Positions 43,749 to 50,669 of a stretch of DNA of 64,000 nt are shown piece after piece; the stretch's first letter is position 1; each line of letters starts with the position of its first letter. Under the pieces are notes generated by a model. That model worked only from the letters and a program-made list of their open reading frames with translations. It searched no databases and was not told the origin of the DNA. The position numbers and the translations under genes were made by a program. Where the stretch lies: assembly GCA_016177705.1 (NCBI GenBank), contig JACOUT010000017.1, positions 1 through 64,000 of the forward strand, read 5' to 3'. This DNA is from Deltaproteobacteria bacterium. GTDB lineage: Bacteria; Myxococcota; UBA727; VGSZ01.

Positions 43749-44519
43749 ATGACGCGCCATATTGGAACACGCCTTGCCGCCGCCATGACCGGGGCGCTGG
43801 CCATCCTCGCGGTGCCCCTCGGTGGCTGCTTTGCGGACAACGGCAGCGTCTTCATCGAAGGGATCCTGCCGATCAACAGGGATGACGACTGCGTGGTCGA
43901 CCCGGAAGGCGGTCTCTTCGTGTCGGGTGCCTTGCTCGATGTCGGGGCGGGTGCGGACGCCGCCAACGCCCTCGTTGTTGCGGCGCGCGTGGTCACGAAC
44001 CTGCCGAACACCTTCCAGGCGACCGATGACAGCCAGTCCGAGACGCGCAGCCCGAACTACCCCAACTACGGTAATTCGGACTCCAACGTCATCAACTTCA
44101 CCGAGACCGAGGTGTTCTACACGACCGACCAGGACCGCGACGGTCAAGCGGCCTTGACCGGCCTGCTGCCGGGCGAGGGCGAGCCGCCGCTGCAGGTCGG
44201 CATCGGCGGCACCGTCTACAACACGCAATCCCAGCTCAACACGGGCGCCGCCATCATCGCCACGGTCATCTCCAAGGAGTACGCCGGTCGGCTGCAGGGC
44301 GCGACGTTCCCCGACGGCACGGCGCTCGACCGGATCCTCGTCAACATCCGCTTTGCCGGCACCACGACGGGTGAAGGCGCGGTCAAGACCCCGCCGTTCG
44401 TCTTCCCGGTCCAGATCTGCCAAGGCTGCCTGGTGGTCGACGCAGCGACCTGCGCCAACGGCACGCAGGACACCGGTTGCGTTCGAGGCGTGGACTATCC
44501 GACAGTCTGCGCACCGTGA
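43749..44519 (+). CDS. Lipoprotein of unknown function downstream of pilQ
   Basis: 256 aa. Signal peptide AAAMTGALAILAVPLGGC with lipobox PLGGC. The mature protein is beta-rich with Asn/Thr-rich stretches (ETRSPNYPNYGNSDSNVIN, INFTETEVFYTTDQDRDG) and two Cys pairs at the end (ICQGCLVVDAATC, GCVRGVDYPTVC) that likely form disulfides. No family recognised; similar lipoproteins with a C-terminal CxxC pair are widespread in myxobacteria. ATG 43749 follows a GGAGG site. The stop overlaps the GTG start of the Roadblock protein, so this lipoprotein is translationally linked to cytoplasmic genes including aroQ and efp. Confidence 0.7.
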   Translation: MTRHIGTRLAAAMTGALAILAVPLGGCFADNGSVFIEGILPINRDDDCVVDPEGGLFVSGALLDVGAGADAANALVVAARVVTNLPNTFQATDDSQSETRSPNYPNYGNSDSNVINFTETEVFYTTDQDRDGQAALTGLLPGEGEPPLQVGIGGTVYNTQSQLNTGAAIIATVISKEYAGRLQGATFPDGTALDRILVNIRFAGTTTGEGAVKTPPFVFPVQICQGCLVVDAATCANGTQDTGCVRGVDYPTVCAP

Positions 44520-44878
44520 GCTTCTCCGAGCTGCTCGATCGCGTGCTGAGCGAGACCCCTGGCGCCGTTTCGGTGACGCTGATGGGCTTCGACGGCATCG
44601 CCATCGAGACGCGTGACGCGCCGGAGCAGCCCTCCGTCAGCCCGCAGAACACCGCCATCGAGCTCGGGGCGGTCGCGAGCCAACTCAAGACCGTCGCGGC
44701 AGGGCTCGGGGCCGGCGAGGTCGAGGAGCTGACGCTGCACACGGGGGGCCTCACGACCGTGCTGCGGCCGGTGACCGCCGAGTACTTCGTGGCGGTCTCG
44801 CTGCGACCGGGCGGCAACACCGGCAAGGGCCGGTACCTGCTGCGCGTGGTAGCGCCCAAGCTCGTCGCCGAGCTGTGA
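44516..44878 (+). CDS. Roadblock/LC7-domain protein
   Basis: 120 aa from GTG 44516, matching one Roadblock/LC7 domain: SFSELLDRVLSETPGAVSVTLMGFDGIAIET, the helix AIELGAVASQLKTVAAGLG, and the strands EELTLHTGGLTTVLRPV and EYFVAVSLRPGGN. Bacterial members such as MglB act as GTPase-activating partners of Ras-like GTPases that set cell polarity and pilus switching in Myxococcus. No GTPase gene lies beside it, so the partner is unknown. The location right after the pilus genes makes a pilus or motility role plausible. It overlaps both neighbours by 4 bp. Confidence 0.82.
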   Translation: MSFSELLDRVLSETPGAVSVTLMGFDGIAIETRDAPEQPSVSPQNTAIELGAVASQLKTVAAGLGAGEVEELTLHTGGLTTVLRPVTAEYFVAVSLRPGGNTGKGRYLLRVVAPKLVAEL

Positions 44879-45366
44879 GCGGTGCCGTGACCAAGGCTGC
44901 GCGCACCGCGCGGCCGCCCCTTCGAGTCCTGGTGCTGCACGGGCCTTCGTTGTCCCGGCTCGGACGGCGCGAGCCGGAGCTGTACGGCACGACCACGCTC
45001 GCCGCGATCGACCGCGCGCTGCGGGCGCAGGGCAAGCGCGACGGCCTCACGGTGCGTTGTCGCCAAAGCAACCACGAGGGCGTGCTCATCGACAGCCTGC
45101 TCGCTGCCGCCGACGACGGCACCGGCGGTGTGCTGCTCAACGCCGGCGCCTTGGCGCACACCAGCCTGGCGCTGGCCGACGCGGTGCGCGCGGTGGCGCC
45201 GCTGCCGGTCGTCGAGGTGCACTTGACGAACACGGCGGCGCGCGATCGGCCGGCGCTGGTCGGGGCTGCCTGCCGTGCGCGCGTCGAGGGCTTCGGCGCC
45301 GCCTCGTACCTGGTGGCGCTCCGGGCGCTGGCCGAGGTGCTTGCCGGGCCGAAAAAAGGGCCATAG
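44875..45366 (+). CDS. aroQ: 3-dehydroquinate dehydratase, type II
   Basis: 163 aa. Type II dehydroquinase of the shikimate pathway, normally a cytoplasmic dodecamer. Family blocks are visible but divergent: HGPSLSRLGRREPELYG (usually NGPNLNxLGxREPxxYG, so both Asn are Ser), RCRQSNHEGVLIDSL, LLNAGALAHTSLALADAV and VVEVHLTNTAARD. The lid Tyr, the Asn of NAGA and both His (HTS and EVHL) are retained, so activity is likely. The region after AARDRPAL lacks the usual RHxS. A 12-residue N-terminal extension precedes the fold. GTG 44875 overlaps the upstream stop; efp begins 23 bp downstream, a common aroQ-efp order. Confidence 0.85.
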   Translation: MSGAVTKAARTARPPLRVLVLHGPSLSRLGRREPELYGTTTLAAIDRALRAQGKRDGLTVRCRQSNHEGVLIDSLLAAADDGTGGVLLNAGALAHTSLALADAVRAVAPLPVVEVHLTNTAARDRPALVGAACRARVEGFGAASYLVALRALAEVLAGPKKGP

Positions 45367-45389
45367 ACCGGCGCGCGGAGCTCTCAGCC

Positions 45390-45947
45390 ATGTACACCAC
45401 GTCGGACTTCAAGCGCGGTCTCCGCATCGAGATCGACGGCCAGCCCTACAGCATCATCGAATTCGAGCACCACAAGCCCGGCAAGGGTGCGTCCATCGTC
45501 CGCACGCGGCTGCGCAACCTCGTCACCGGGCAGATCACGGCGCCGACCTTCCGCGCGGGCGACAAAGTGGGCACTCCCGACGTCGAGGACAAGGACGGTC
45601 AGTTCCTGTTCGCCGCCGGCGATACCTACACCTTCATGGATCCGCAGAGCTACGAGCAGTACGAGATCAACAAGGAGATGCTCGGCGACCAGGTCAAGTT
45701 CCTCGTCGACGGCATGCACGTCTCCATCTTGTTCTACCAGGGCAAGGCGGTCAGCGTTGAGCTGCCGAACAGCGTGGTCTTGCAGATCGTCGAGACCGAG
45801 CCGGCCGTGAAGGGCGACACCGCGACCAACGCCACCAAGAAGGCCAAGCTCACCACCGGCCACTTCGTGCACGTGCCGCTCTTCATGAAAGAGGGCGAGA
45901 TGGTCAAGGTCGACACCCGCTCGGGCGAGTACATCGAGCGCGCGTGA
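45390..45947 (+). CDS. efp: Translation elongation factor P
   Basis: 185 aa, full length. EF-P relieves ribosomes stalled on polyproline stretches. KOW-like N-domain (YTTSDFKRGLRIEIDGQPYSI), the modification loop EHHKPGKGASIVRTRLRNL with the modifiable Lys in PGKGA, OB domain II (EYINKEMLGDQVKFLVDGM-like YEINKEMLGDQVKFL) and domain III ending GHFVHVPLFMKEGEMVKVDTRSGEYIERA (shown in parts). The Lys at the loop tip suggests lysylation by an EpmA-type enzyme rather than rhamnosylation, which needs Arg. Proline-rich proteins are frequent in this window, which fits a need for EF-P. The stop overlaps the next gene. Confidence 0.95.
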   Translation: MYTTSDFKRGLRIEIDGQPYSIIEFEHHKPGKGASIVRTRLRNLVTGQITAPTFRAGDKVGTPDVEDKDGQFLFAAGDTYTFMDPQSYEQYEINKEMLGDQVKFLVDGMHVSILFYQGKAVSVELPNSVVLQIVETEPAVKGDTATNATKKAKLTTGHFVHVPLFMKEGEMVKVDTRSGEYIERA

Positions 45948-47095
45948 ACGATCTGCTGTCGCGCGCCACGCGGTTCGTGGTGGCGGCGGTGGAGCAAGCG
46001 CGGGCGCTCCATCGCTCGCCGCTGGCGCCCGACGTGGCGCGGCTGCACCGCCTGTTCACCTCGGAGCGCGCCGAGCGCCGCCCCGACTACCAGCGCGACC
46101 CGGCGCTGCGGCGCGCCTACCTCGGCTTCTTCCTGCCTCACAACGCGGTCAAGATCGCGCTCTTGCTCGAGCGCTCGCGGCGCGAGGGGCTGCTCGCCGT
46201 CGGCGACGCTCCCGCCATACTCGACGTCGGCGCAGGGCCGCTCACCGGCATCTTCGGCGCCTGGATCGCCTTTGGTCGCCTCGGGCGCTGCGTGGCGGTC
46301 GACGCCGCCGCCGCCACCATGGAGGCGGCGCTGCCGCTGCTCGCGCTGGTGCAGCACGACGGCGTGGAGCGTCGCACCGCCAACGTCGCGGTGAGTCCGG
46401 CGGCGCGCTGGCTCGGCGACACCCGCCCCGACCTCGTCATCCTGGCCAACGTGTTGAACGAGCTGCGCGACCCGCGGCGTGGCGCCGATACGCGCGAGCG
46501 CTTGCTGTTCGAGCTGTTGGCGGCAGTACCGCCCAACGGCCGCGTGCTCGTCGTCGAGCCGGCCACACGCGTGCACGGGCGCGCGCTGATGCTGCTGCGC
46601 GATCGGCTGGTCGACGGCCGGCGCGCGAGCGTGCTCTCCCCCTGCCGCGGCGCCCCGGCCTGCCCGCTGTTGCGGCGCCGCGGCGATTGGTGTCACGGCG
46701 AGCTGGCGTGGCAGCCGCCGCGCGAGTTCGGGGAGCTGGCGCGCGCCGCCGGTATCGACAAGGCCACGCTCAAGGAGAGCCACCTGGTGCTCTCGCCCCG
46801 CTCGACCCCGCCGCCGCACGCGGGCGCGCGCCTGGTGGGCGGCCTGATGCGCGACGCCGCCGGGGTGGAGCGGCGCTACGGCTGTGGCGCCGATGGGCTG
46901 CTGACGCTGGTCGGCACGCCCGCGCTGCCGAGCGCGGTGGCGGCCGCCGAGCGCGGCGAGCTGCTGCACCCACTGCCTGCGAGCGCCCGGATCGAGGTCA
47001 CGCCTTCACCGGCTCCTGGCGCACCAACAGCTCGGAGAGGCGCTGGGCGCCCGGGCCGGCGCGGTCGCGCTGCAGGGGGCCCACGGCCTCGATGA
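45944..47095 (+). CDS. Rsm22-like small ribosomal subunit methyltransferase
   Basis: 383 aa from GTG 45944. An SAM-dependent methyltransferase fold (AILDVGAGPLTGIFGAW near residue 90, LVILANVLNEL near 165, GRVLVVEPATRVHGRALM) is followed by a Cys cluster SPCRGAPACPLLRRRGDWCHGELAW near 230 that probably binds metal, the diagnostic combination of the Rsm22 family. Mitochondrial Rsm22/METTL17 aids small-subunit assembly, and the bacterial role is presumed similar. Coupling to efp by a 4-bp overlap fits a translation theme. The last 33 residues are low-complexity Gly/Arg/Pro and lie antisense to the 3' end of the minus-strand gene, so the functional protein may end earlier. Confidence 0.82.
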   Translation: MNDLLSRATRFVVAAVEQARALHRSPLAPDVARLHRLFTSERAERRPDYQRDPALRRAYLGFFLPHNAVKIALLLERSRREGLLAVGDAPAILDVGAGPLTGIFGAWIAFGRLGRCVAVDAAAATMEAALPLLALVQHDGVERRTANVAVSPAARWLGDTRPDLVILANVLNELRDPRRGADTRERLLFELLAAVPPNGRVLVVEPATRVHGRALMLLRDRLVDGRRASVLSPCRGAPACPLLRRRGDWCHGELAWQPPREFGELARAAGIDKATLKESHLVLSPRSTPPPHAGARLVGGLMRDAAGVERRYGCGADGLLTLVGTPALPSAVAAAERGELLHPLPASARIEVTPSPAPGAPTARRGAGRPGRRGRAAGGPRPR

Positions 47096-47996
47096 GCGCG
47101 GCGCGCAGCCGGTCGCCGTCGAGCTCCTCGACGGCGATGCCGCCACCGCGCGGACCGAGGAAGAAGAGCGAGCCCTCGACCGGCACGAAGGTGGTCTCGC
47201 GCACGAACCAATCGCCGTCGCCGAAGTCGGTGCGCACCAGCGTGTGGCGATCGCCGAGCGGACGCGTCGCCAGGTCGAGCAGCCCATTGGCGAGCCATAC
47301 CGCGGCGCCGCCGTGCACCACCGCGCCCTTCTCGATCAGGCCGCGCAGCGCGTCGTCCCACACCGCGTCGTCGACGATCGCGCCGGTGCGCGCGCGCATC
47401 GGCCGCCGGGCCATCGGCAACAGCGGCGCGCTCGGCGGGCGCTGGTCGGCCGGCGGCGGCTTGGTGAACGCGCGCTTGACCGCGGCGAGCGCCAAGTCAC
47501 GGCGCGCTTCGCCCTTGACCGCCTCGAGGAGCTGGCCGAGCGCCAGCATCTCGATGGCGCTCAACGTCAGCTGCACGCGGTCACCGGCGGCGCGCCTCGG
47601 CACGAACCGTCGAGCCAGATTCTCCACCACCTCGTCTTGGTCGCGATCCGGGCCGAACACGTGCCGATCGGCCACCTTCTCGTAGGACACCGCGATCTCG
47701 TCGAGCAGCCACTGCTCGCTCGCCGTCGAGGTGCCGTCGGCGTGGTGCACGACGTGGGTCAGGCGGCCGTCGCACTCGGTGACCGGCGCGATGCGGTTGA
47801 GGGCGTCGTCGGTGACGCGAAAGCCGTGCGGGTCGATGACGCCGCGCCCGACCAACGCGTGGTAGGCGGCGGCGTAGTCGGCCGGCTCGCGCTGTGACTC
47901 GTCCAGGTAATAAAGCGGGCTCTCCTCGACGAAGAACAGATCGCAGGTGAAGCGCATCAGCGCCAGCTCGTCGTCGGAGAGCGCCAGGAACGACAT
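46998..47996 (-). CDS. Protein of unknown function, possibly secretion-linked
   Basis: 332 aa, soluble, no signal peptide. Starts FLALSDDELALMRFTCDLFF and has a two-lobed alpha/beta appearance, with acidic/aromatic blocks such as EEALLYYLDESQREPADYAA-like EESPLYYLDESQREPADYAA, ASEQWLLDEIAVSYEKVADR and DGDWFVRETTFVPVEGSLFFLG. I do not recognise the family. It begins 3 bp after the coiled-coil gene at 48000-48794 and so belongs to a two-gene minus-strand unit that diverges from sctU. A chaperone, effector or export accessory is possible but is only inferred from position. Its last 98 bp overlap the Rsm22 gene on the other strand. Confidence 0.6.
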   Translation of the reverse strand: MSFLALSDDELALMRFTCDLFFVEESPLYYLDESQREPADYAAAYHALVGRGVIDPHGFRVTDDALNRIAPVTECDGRLTHVVHHADGTSTASEQWLLDEIAVSYEKVADRHVFGPDRDQDEVVENLARRFVPRRAAGDRVQLTLSAIEMLALGQLLEAVKGEARRDLALAAVKRAFTKPPPADQRPPSAPLLPMARRPMRARTGAIVDDAVWDDALRGLIEKGAVVHGGAAVWLANGLLDLATRPLGDRHTLVRTDFGDGDWFVRETTFVPVEGSLFFLGPRGGGIAVEELDGDRLRAALIEAVGPLQRDRAGPGAQRLSELLVRQEPVKA

Positions 47997-47999
47997 GGC

Positions 48000-48794
48000 T
48001 CAGCCCTTGGGCGGCAACAGCGCGAGGATGAGCGCTTGCATGCCTTCGAGCGAAGGAGGGGCCGCCTCATCGGCGGTCGCTGGTGGCGCGGAGACAACGC
48101 CGTCGCGCATCATGCCGACCAGCACGCGTGACGCGGCCGCCCCCGGCGCCATGCGCACCAACGCGGCGCCGAGCTCGGGCCCGACCTCGTCGCCAACGTG
48201 GACGCGCAGCACCGGCGCGCTGCCGTCGGCAAAGGGCCCGTAGGCCTGCTCGATGGTCTGGAGCGTCAACAGCGCCCTCGACATGCCCGGTTCCATCTGG
48301 CGCAGCTTGGCGAGCTGGGCGCCGAGCAGCTTGGAGTAGGAGGCGTCGCCCACCTTGCCCGCGGCGGCGAAGGCGCTCTTGAGGCGCCGCTGCAAGTGGT
48401 GCAGCCGCTTGCGCAGCGCCGCCATGCGCTTCCTCAGCTCGAGTAGCTCGGCGCGCAGCAGCGCCACCTGCGCCGGGCTGAAGCCGGCCTGCACCAGGCG
48501 CTCCACGATGCTCGTCGCCTGGTCGCGCAGCACGCGGCTCTCGGTGGAGAGCTGTCCGCGGGTGGCCTCGAGCATGCGAACCAGGCTTTGGATGCCCGAG
48601 GCGGTGCTGGCGTGCGCAAACGCTTCGTCCAGGCGGTCGCCCGTGCTCTTGAAACGGCCCTCGAAGGCGTCGGCCTTGGTCTTCTCCACCTGCTTGGGTT
48701 CGACCTGTTTGCCGGTCGGCAGCGCATGGGGCGCGACCCGCTGGGCCCACGCAGGGGGGACCTTCTTGCCGCCGCCGCCGCCTTGCACGCTCAT
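48000..48794 (-). CDS. Coiled-coil protein of unknown function divergent from sctU
   Basis: 264 aa. A Gly-rich and Lys-rich disordered N-terminus (SVQGGGGGKKVPPAW) is followed by a long helical region (about residues 45-165) with strong heptads, for example LLRAELLELRKRMAALRKRL and LHHLQRRLKSAFAAAGKVG. The C-terminal 80 residues are mixed and end in LEGMQALILALLPPKG. No signal peptide or TM segment. The helical nature and the location suggest a needle, stator or chaperone-like component of a type III apparatus, but no family match is seen. It starts at ATG 48794, 48 bp from the large palindrome, and is preceded by a possible 19-codon leader ORF. Confidence 0.6.
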   Translation of the reverse strand: MSVQGGGGGKKVPPAWAQRVAPHALPTGKQVEPKQVEKTKADAFEGRFKSTGDRLDEAFAHASTASGIQSLVRMLEATRGQLSTESRVLRDQATSIVERLVQAGFSPAQVALLRAELLELRKRMAALRKRLHHLQRRLKSAFAAAGKVGDASYSKLLGAQLAKLRQMEPGMSRALLTLQTIEQAYGPFADGSAPVLRVHVGDEVGPELGAALVRMAPGAAASRVLVGMMRDGVVSAPPATADEAAPPSLEGMQALILALLPPKG

Positions 48795-48841
48795 GGGCGC
48801 AGCATAGCCGAGGCCGGGCTGCCGGCGGGCACGGGCACGGG

Positions 48842-48884
48842 GTCGGACATGGAGCCGTTCTGCTAGAACGGCTCCATGTCCGAC
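48842..48884. promoter_or_regulatory. Perfect 20-bp inverted repeat over the sctU start codon
   Basis: The arm 48842-48861 (gtcggacatggagccgttct) is the exact reverse complement of 48865-48884, with a 3-nt spacer GCT. The ATG of sctU (48876-48878) lies inside the right arm, and the mirror ATG lies in the left arm on the minus strand. In sctU mRNA a 20-bp stem would bury the start codon; at the DNA level the site would suit a dimeric regulator controlling both divergent units. Confidence 0.8.
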
Positions 48885-50027
48885 GGCGGAACCGGCGAGA
48901 AGACCGAGGAGGCCTCGCCGCAAAAGCTCAAGCAGGCCCGCGACAAGGGGCAGGTATCCAAGAGCCAGGACGCCATCCAGGCGTTCGGCTTTGTGCTGGT
49001 GTTCGCCACCACCGCGCTGACCGTGACCGTCACGGCCAAGAAGCTGAAGGACTTCCTGTATGCCGCGCTCGAGTCGGCGGTGCGCCGCGGCGACGACCTG
49101 CCGACGGTGCTGTCCGTGGTCAACGAGGCGCTGTGGACCACCTTGACCGCGTCGCTGCCCATGCTCGGCGCCGCGTTCGTCGCCGGCTTGGCGTCGAACT
49201 ACATCCAGGTCGGCTTCATGTTCACCACCGAGCCGCTCAAGCCCGACATCAAGAAGATCAACCCGGTCGATGGCTTCAAAAACCTGTTCTCCAAGAAGAA
49301 GATCGTCGAGTCTGTCAAAAATATCCTGAAGTTCACCATCGTGAGCTACGTAGTGTATGCGACGCTGCGGGACGCCATGCGCGAGGTGGTGCTGTCGGCG
49401 CGCGTCGACCTGTGGCACGGCGTCGCCATCGGTGGGCAGATCATGTACGACATCGCGATCCGCGTGACCGCGCTGTTCGTCATCATCTCGGTCGCCGACT
49501 TCTTTTTCCAACGCTGGCAGTTCAATAAAGAGATGATGATGTCGAAGTACGACGTCAAACAGGAGTACAAACAGTCGGAGGGCGATCCTCACATGAAGGC
49601 CGAGCGCAAGGCGCTCGCCGAGGAGTTGATCCTCCACGGGAGTCAGCAGAACGTGGCCAACGCCGATGCGGTCGTCGTCAACCCCGCGCACATCGCGGTC
49701 GCCATCAAGTACGACAAGGAGAAGGGCGGCGCGCCCAAGGTGGTGGCCAAGGGCATGCGCAAGCACGCCGAGACCATCAAGGCGATCGCGCGCGAGCACG
49801 GCGTGCCGATCCTGCGCAACGTGCCGCTGGCGCAAGCACTCAACAAGCTCGACCTCGAGGAGGAGGTGCCCGAGGAGCTGTACGAAGCGGTCGCCGAGGT
49901 GCTCAACTTCGTCTACGAGCTGCGCGACCGGGAGACCAAGGCTGCCGAGGCCCGCCGCAAGGCAAAGAGCGCGAAAACAAACGAGAATCCGCCATCGGCC
50001 AAGGGACCGGGCAACCCGGCCCGCTGA
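48876..50027 (+). CDS. sctU: Type III secretion export apparatus switch protein (FlhB/SctU family)
   Basis: 383 aa. The N-terminal half has four hydrophobic segments (about residues 28-50, 80-105, 140-165 and 185-210) and ends with the linker YDVKQEYKQSEGDPHMKAERK; the C-terminal cytoplasmic domain contains the autocleavage site. The start GEKTEEASPQKLKQARDKGQVSKSQD and DGFKNLFSKKKIVESVKNILK are diagnostic. The cleavage motif normally NPTH reads NPAH (residues 269-272, in VVVNPAHIAVAIKYD). The tail after residue 350 is charged and disordered. No other sct or flagellar gene is recognisable nearby, so it is an isolated switch gene. Its start codon is within a perfect palindrome. Confidence 0.93.
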   Translation: MSDGGTGEKTEEASPQKLKQARDKGQVSKSQDAIQAFGFVLVFATTALTVTVTAKKLKDFLYAALESAVRRGDDLPTVLSVVNEALWTTLTASLPMLGAAFVAGLASNYIQVGFMFTTEPLKPDIKKINPVDGFKNLFSKKKIVESVKNILKFTIVSYVVYATLRDAMREVVLSARVDLWHGVAIGGQIMYDIAIRVTALFVIISVADFFFQRWQFNKEMMMSKYDVKQEYKQSEGDPHMKAERKALAEELILHGSQQNVANADAVVVNPAHIAVAIKYDKEKGGAPKVVAKGMRKHAETIKAIAREHGVPILRNVPLAQALNKLDLEEEVPEELYEAVAEVLNFVYELRDRETKAAEARRKAKSAKTNENPPSAKGPGNPAR

Positions 50028-50081
50028 TGGCCGATACTGACGAAGCGCTTTTCCACGATGTCCTCGTTCGCGAGGGCGCCG

Positions 50082-50120
50082 TTCACGAGGCCATTCTTCA
50101 CGAGGCCATTCTTCACGAGG
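50082..50120 (+). repeat. 15-bp tandem repeat, 2.6 copies
   Basis: Unit ttcacgaggccattc at 50082-50096 and 50097-50111, then a partial third copy to 50120. It lies between sctU and the next start at 50130. In the frame opened by the ATG that overlaps the sctU stop it would encode HEAIL repeats. Confidence 0.8.
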
Positions 50121-50129
50121 TACGGGCCG

Positions 50130-50609
50130 ATGGCGAACGAGATCCAAAAGCCGGTACGGCGCTTCCCCTGGGTGACCCCCTCAGGACAGTCGGTGGGCGC
50201 CGGCGGCGTCAGCGCCGACGAAATGCGTATCCATCAGGGGCAAAAGCCCTTGTCGCCCGACGTAGCGCCGATCGCGCAACGCGGCCCGGTCGAGTTCATT
50301 ACGCCCTCGACCTCCTCGGAGAGCCTGCGCCTCGCCGTGCCCGAGGCCGCCAACCCCTTCGCGACGCCCACCGGCCCGCGCCATGACCACATGATGATCC
50401 GGCAGGTGTTGCAGCGCGCCGGCACCGACTCGTCGAAGGCGCTGACCAACGCGCTCAAGAACCTGCCCGCCGGCGTCAAGCCCGAGGACGGCGATCGCAT
50501 GCGCGCCTCGGCGTCGCGCGAGCACAACATGCTCCAGTTGCTCAAGGGCCTGCAGGACATGCAGGAGCAGATCTACGCCCGCATCGTCGGCCTGAATCGC
50601 GACGTGTAG
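50130..50609 (+). CDS. Small protein of unknown function downstream of sctU
   Basis: 159 aa from ATG 50130. Soluble: a disordered N-terminal half (FPWVTPSGQSVGAGGVSADE, QGQKPLSPDVAPIAQRGPVE) and a helical C-terminal half (HDHMMIRQVLQRAGTDSSKALTNAL, shown in parts; REHNMLQLLKGLQDMQEQIY). Small proteins with a helical hairpin next to sctU are often needle, inner-rod or switch-partner components, but this is inference from position and shape. The upstream 103 bp contains tandem repeats and an alternative ATG (50027) that overlaps the sctU stop in another frame, so the true N-terminus is uncertain. CACGAGG lies about 10 nt before the chosen start. Confidence 0.6.
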   Translation: MANEIQKPVRRFPWVTPSGQSVGAGGVSADEMRIHQGQKPLSPDVAPIAQRGPVEFITPSTSSESLRLAVPEAANPFATPTGPRHDHMMIRQVLQRAGTDSSKALTNALKNLPAGVKPEDGDRMRASASREHNMLQLLKGLQDMQEQIYARIVGLNRDV

Positions 50610-50669
50610 GTCCGTCCCGCGGCGGGTCAGGTTCGGGCGGCGTGGTCAGGCGCGCGGTACCCTCGGCTG

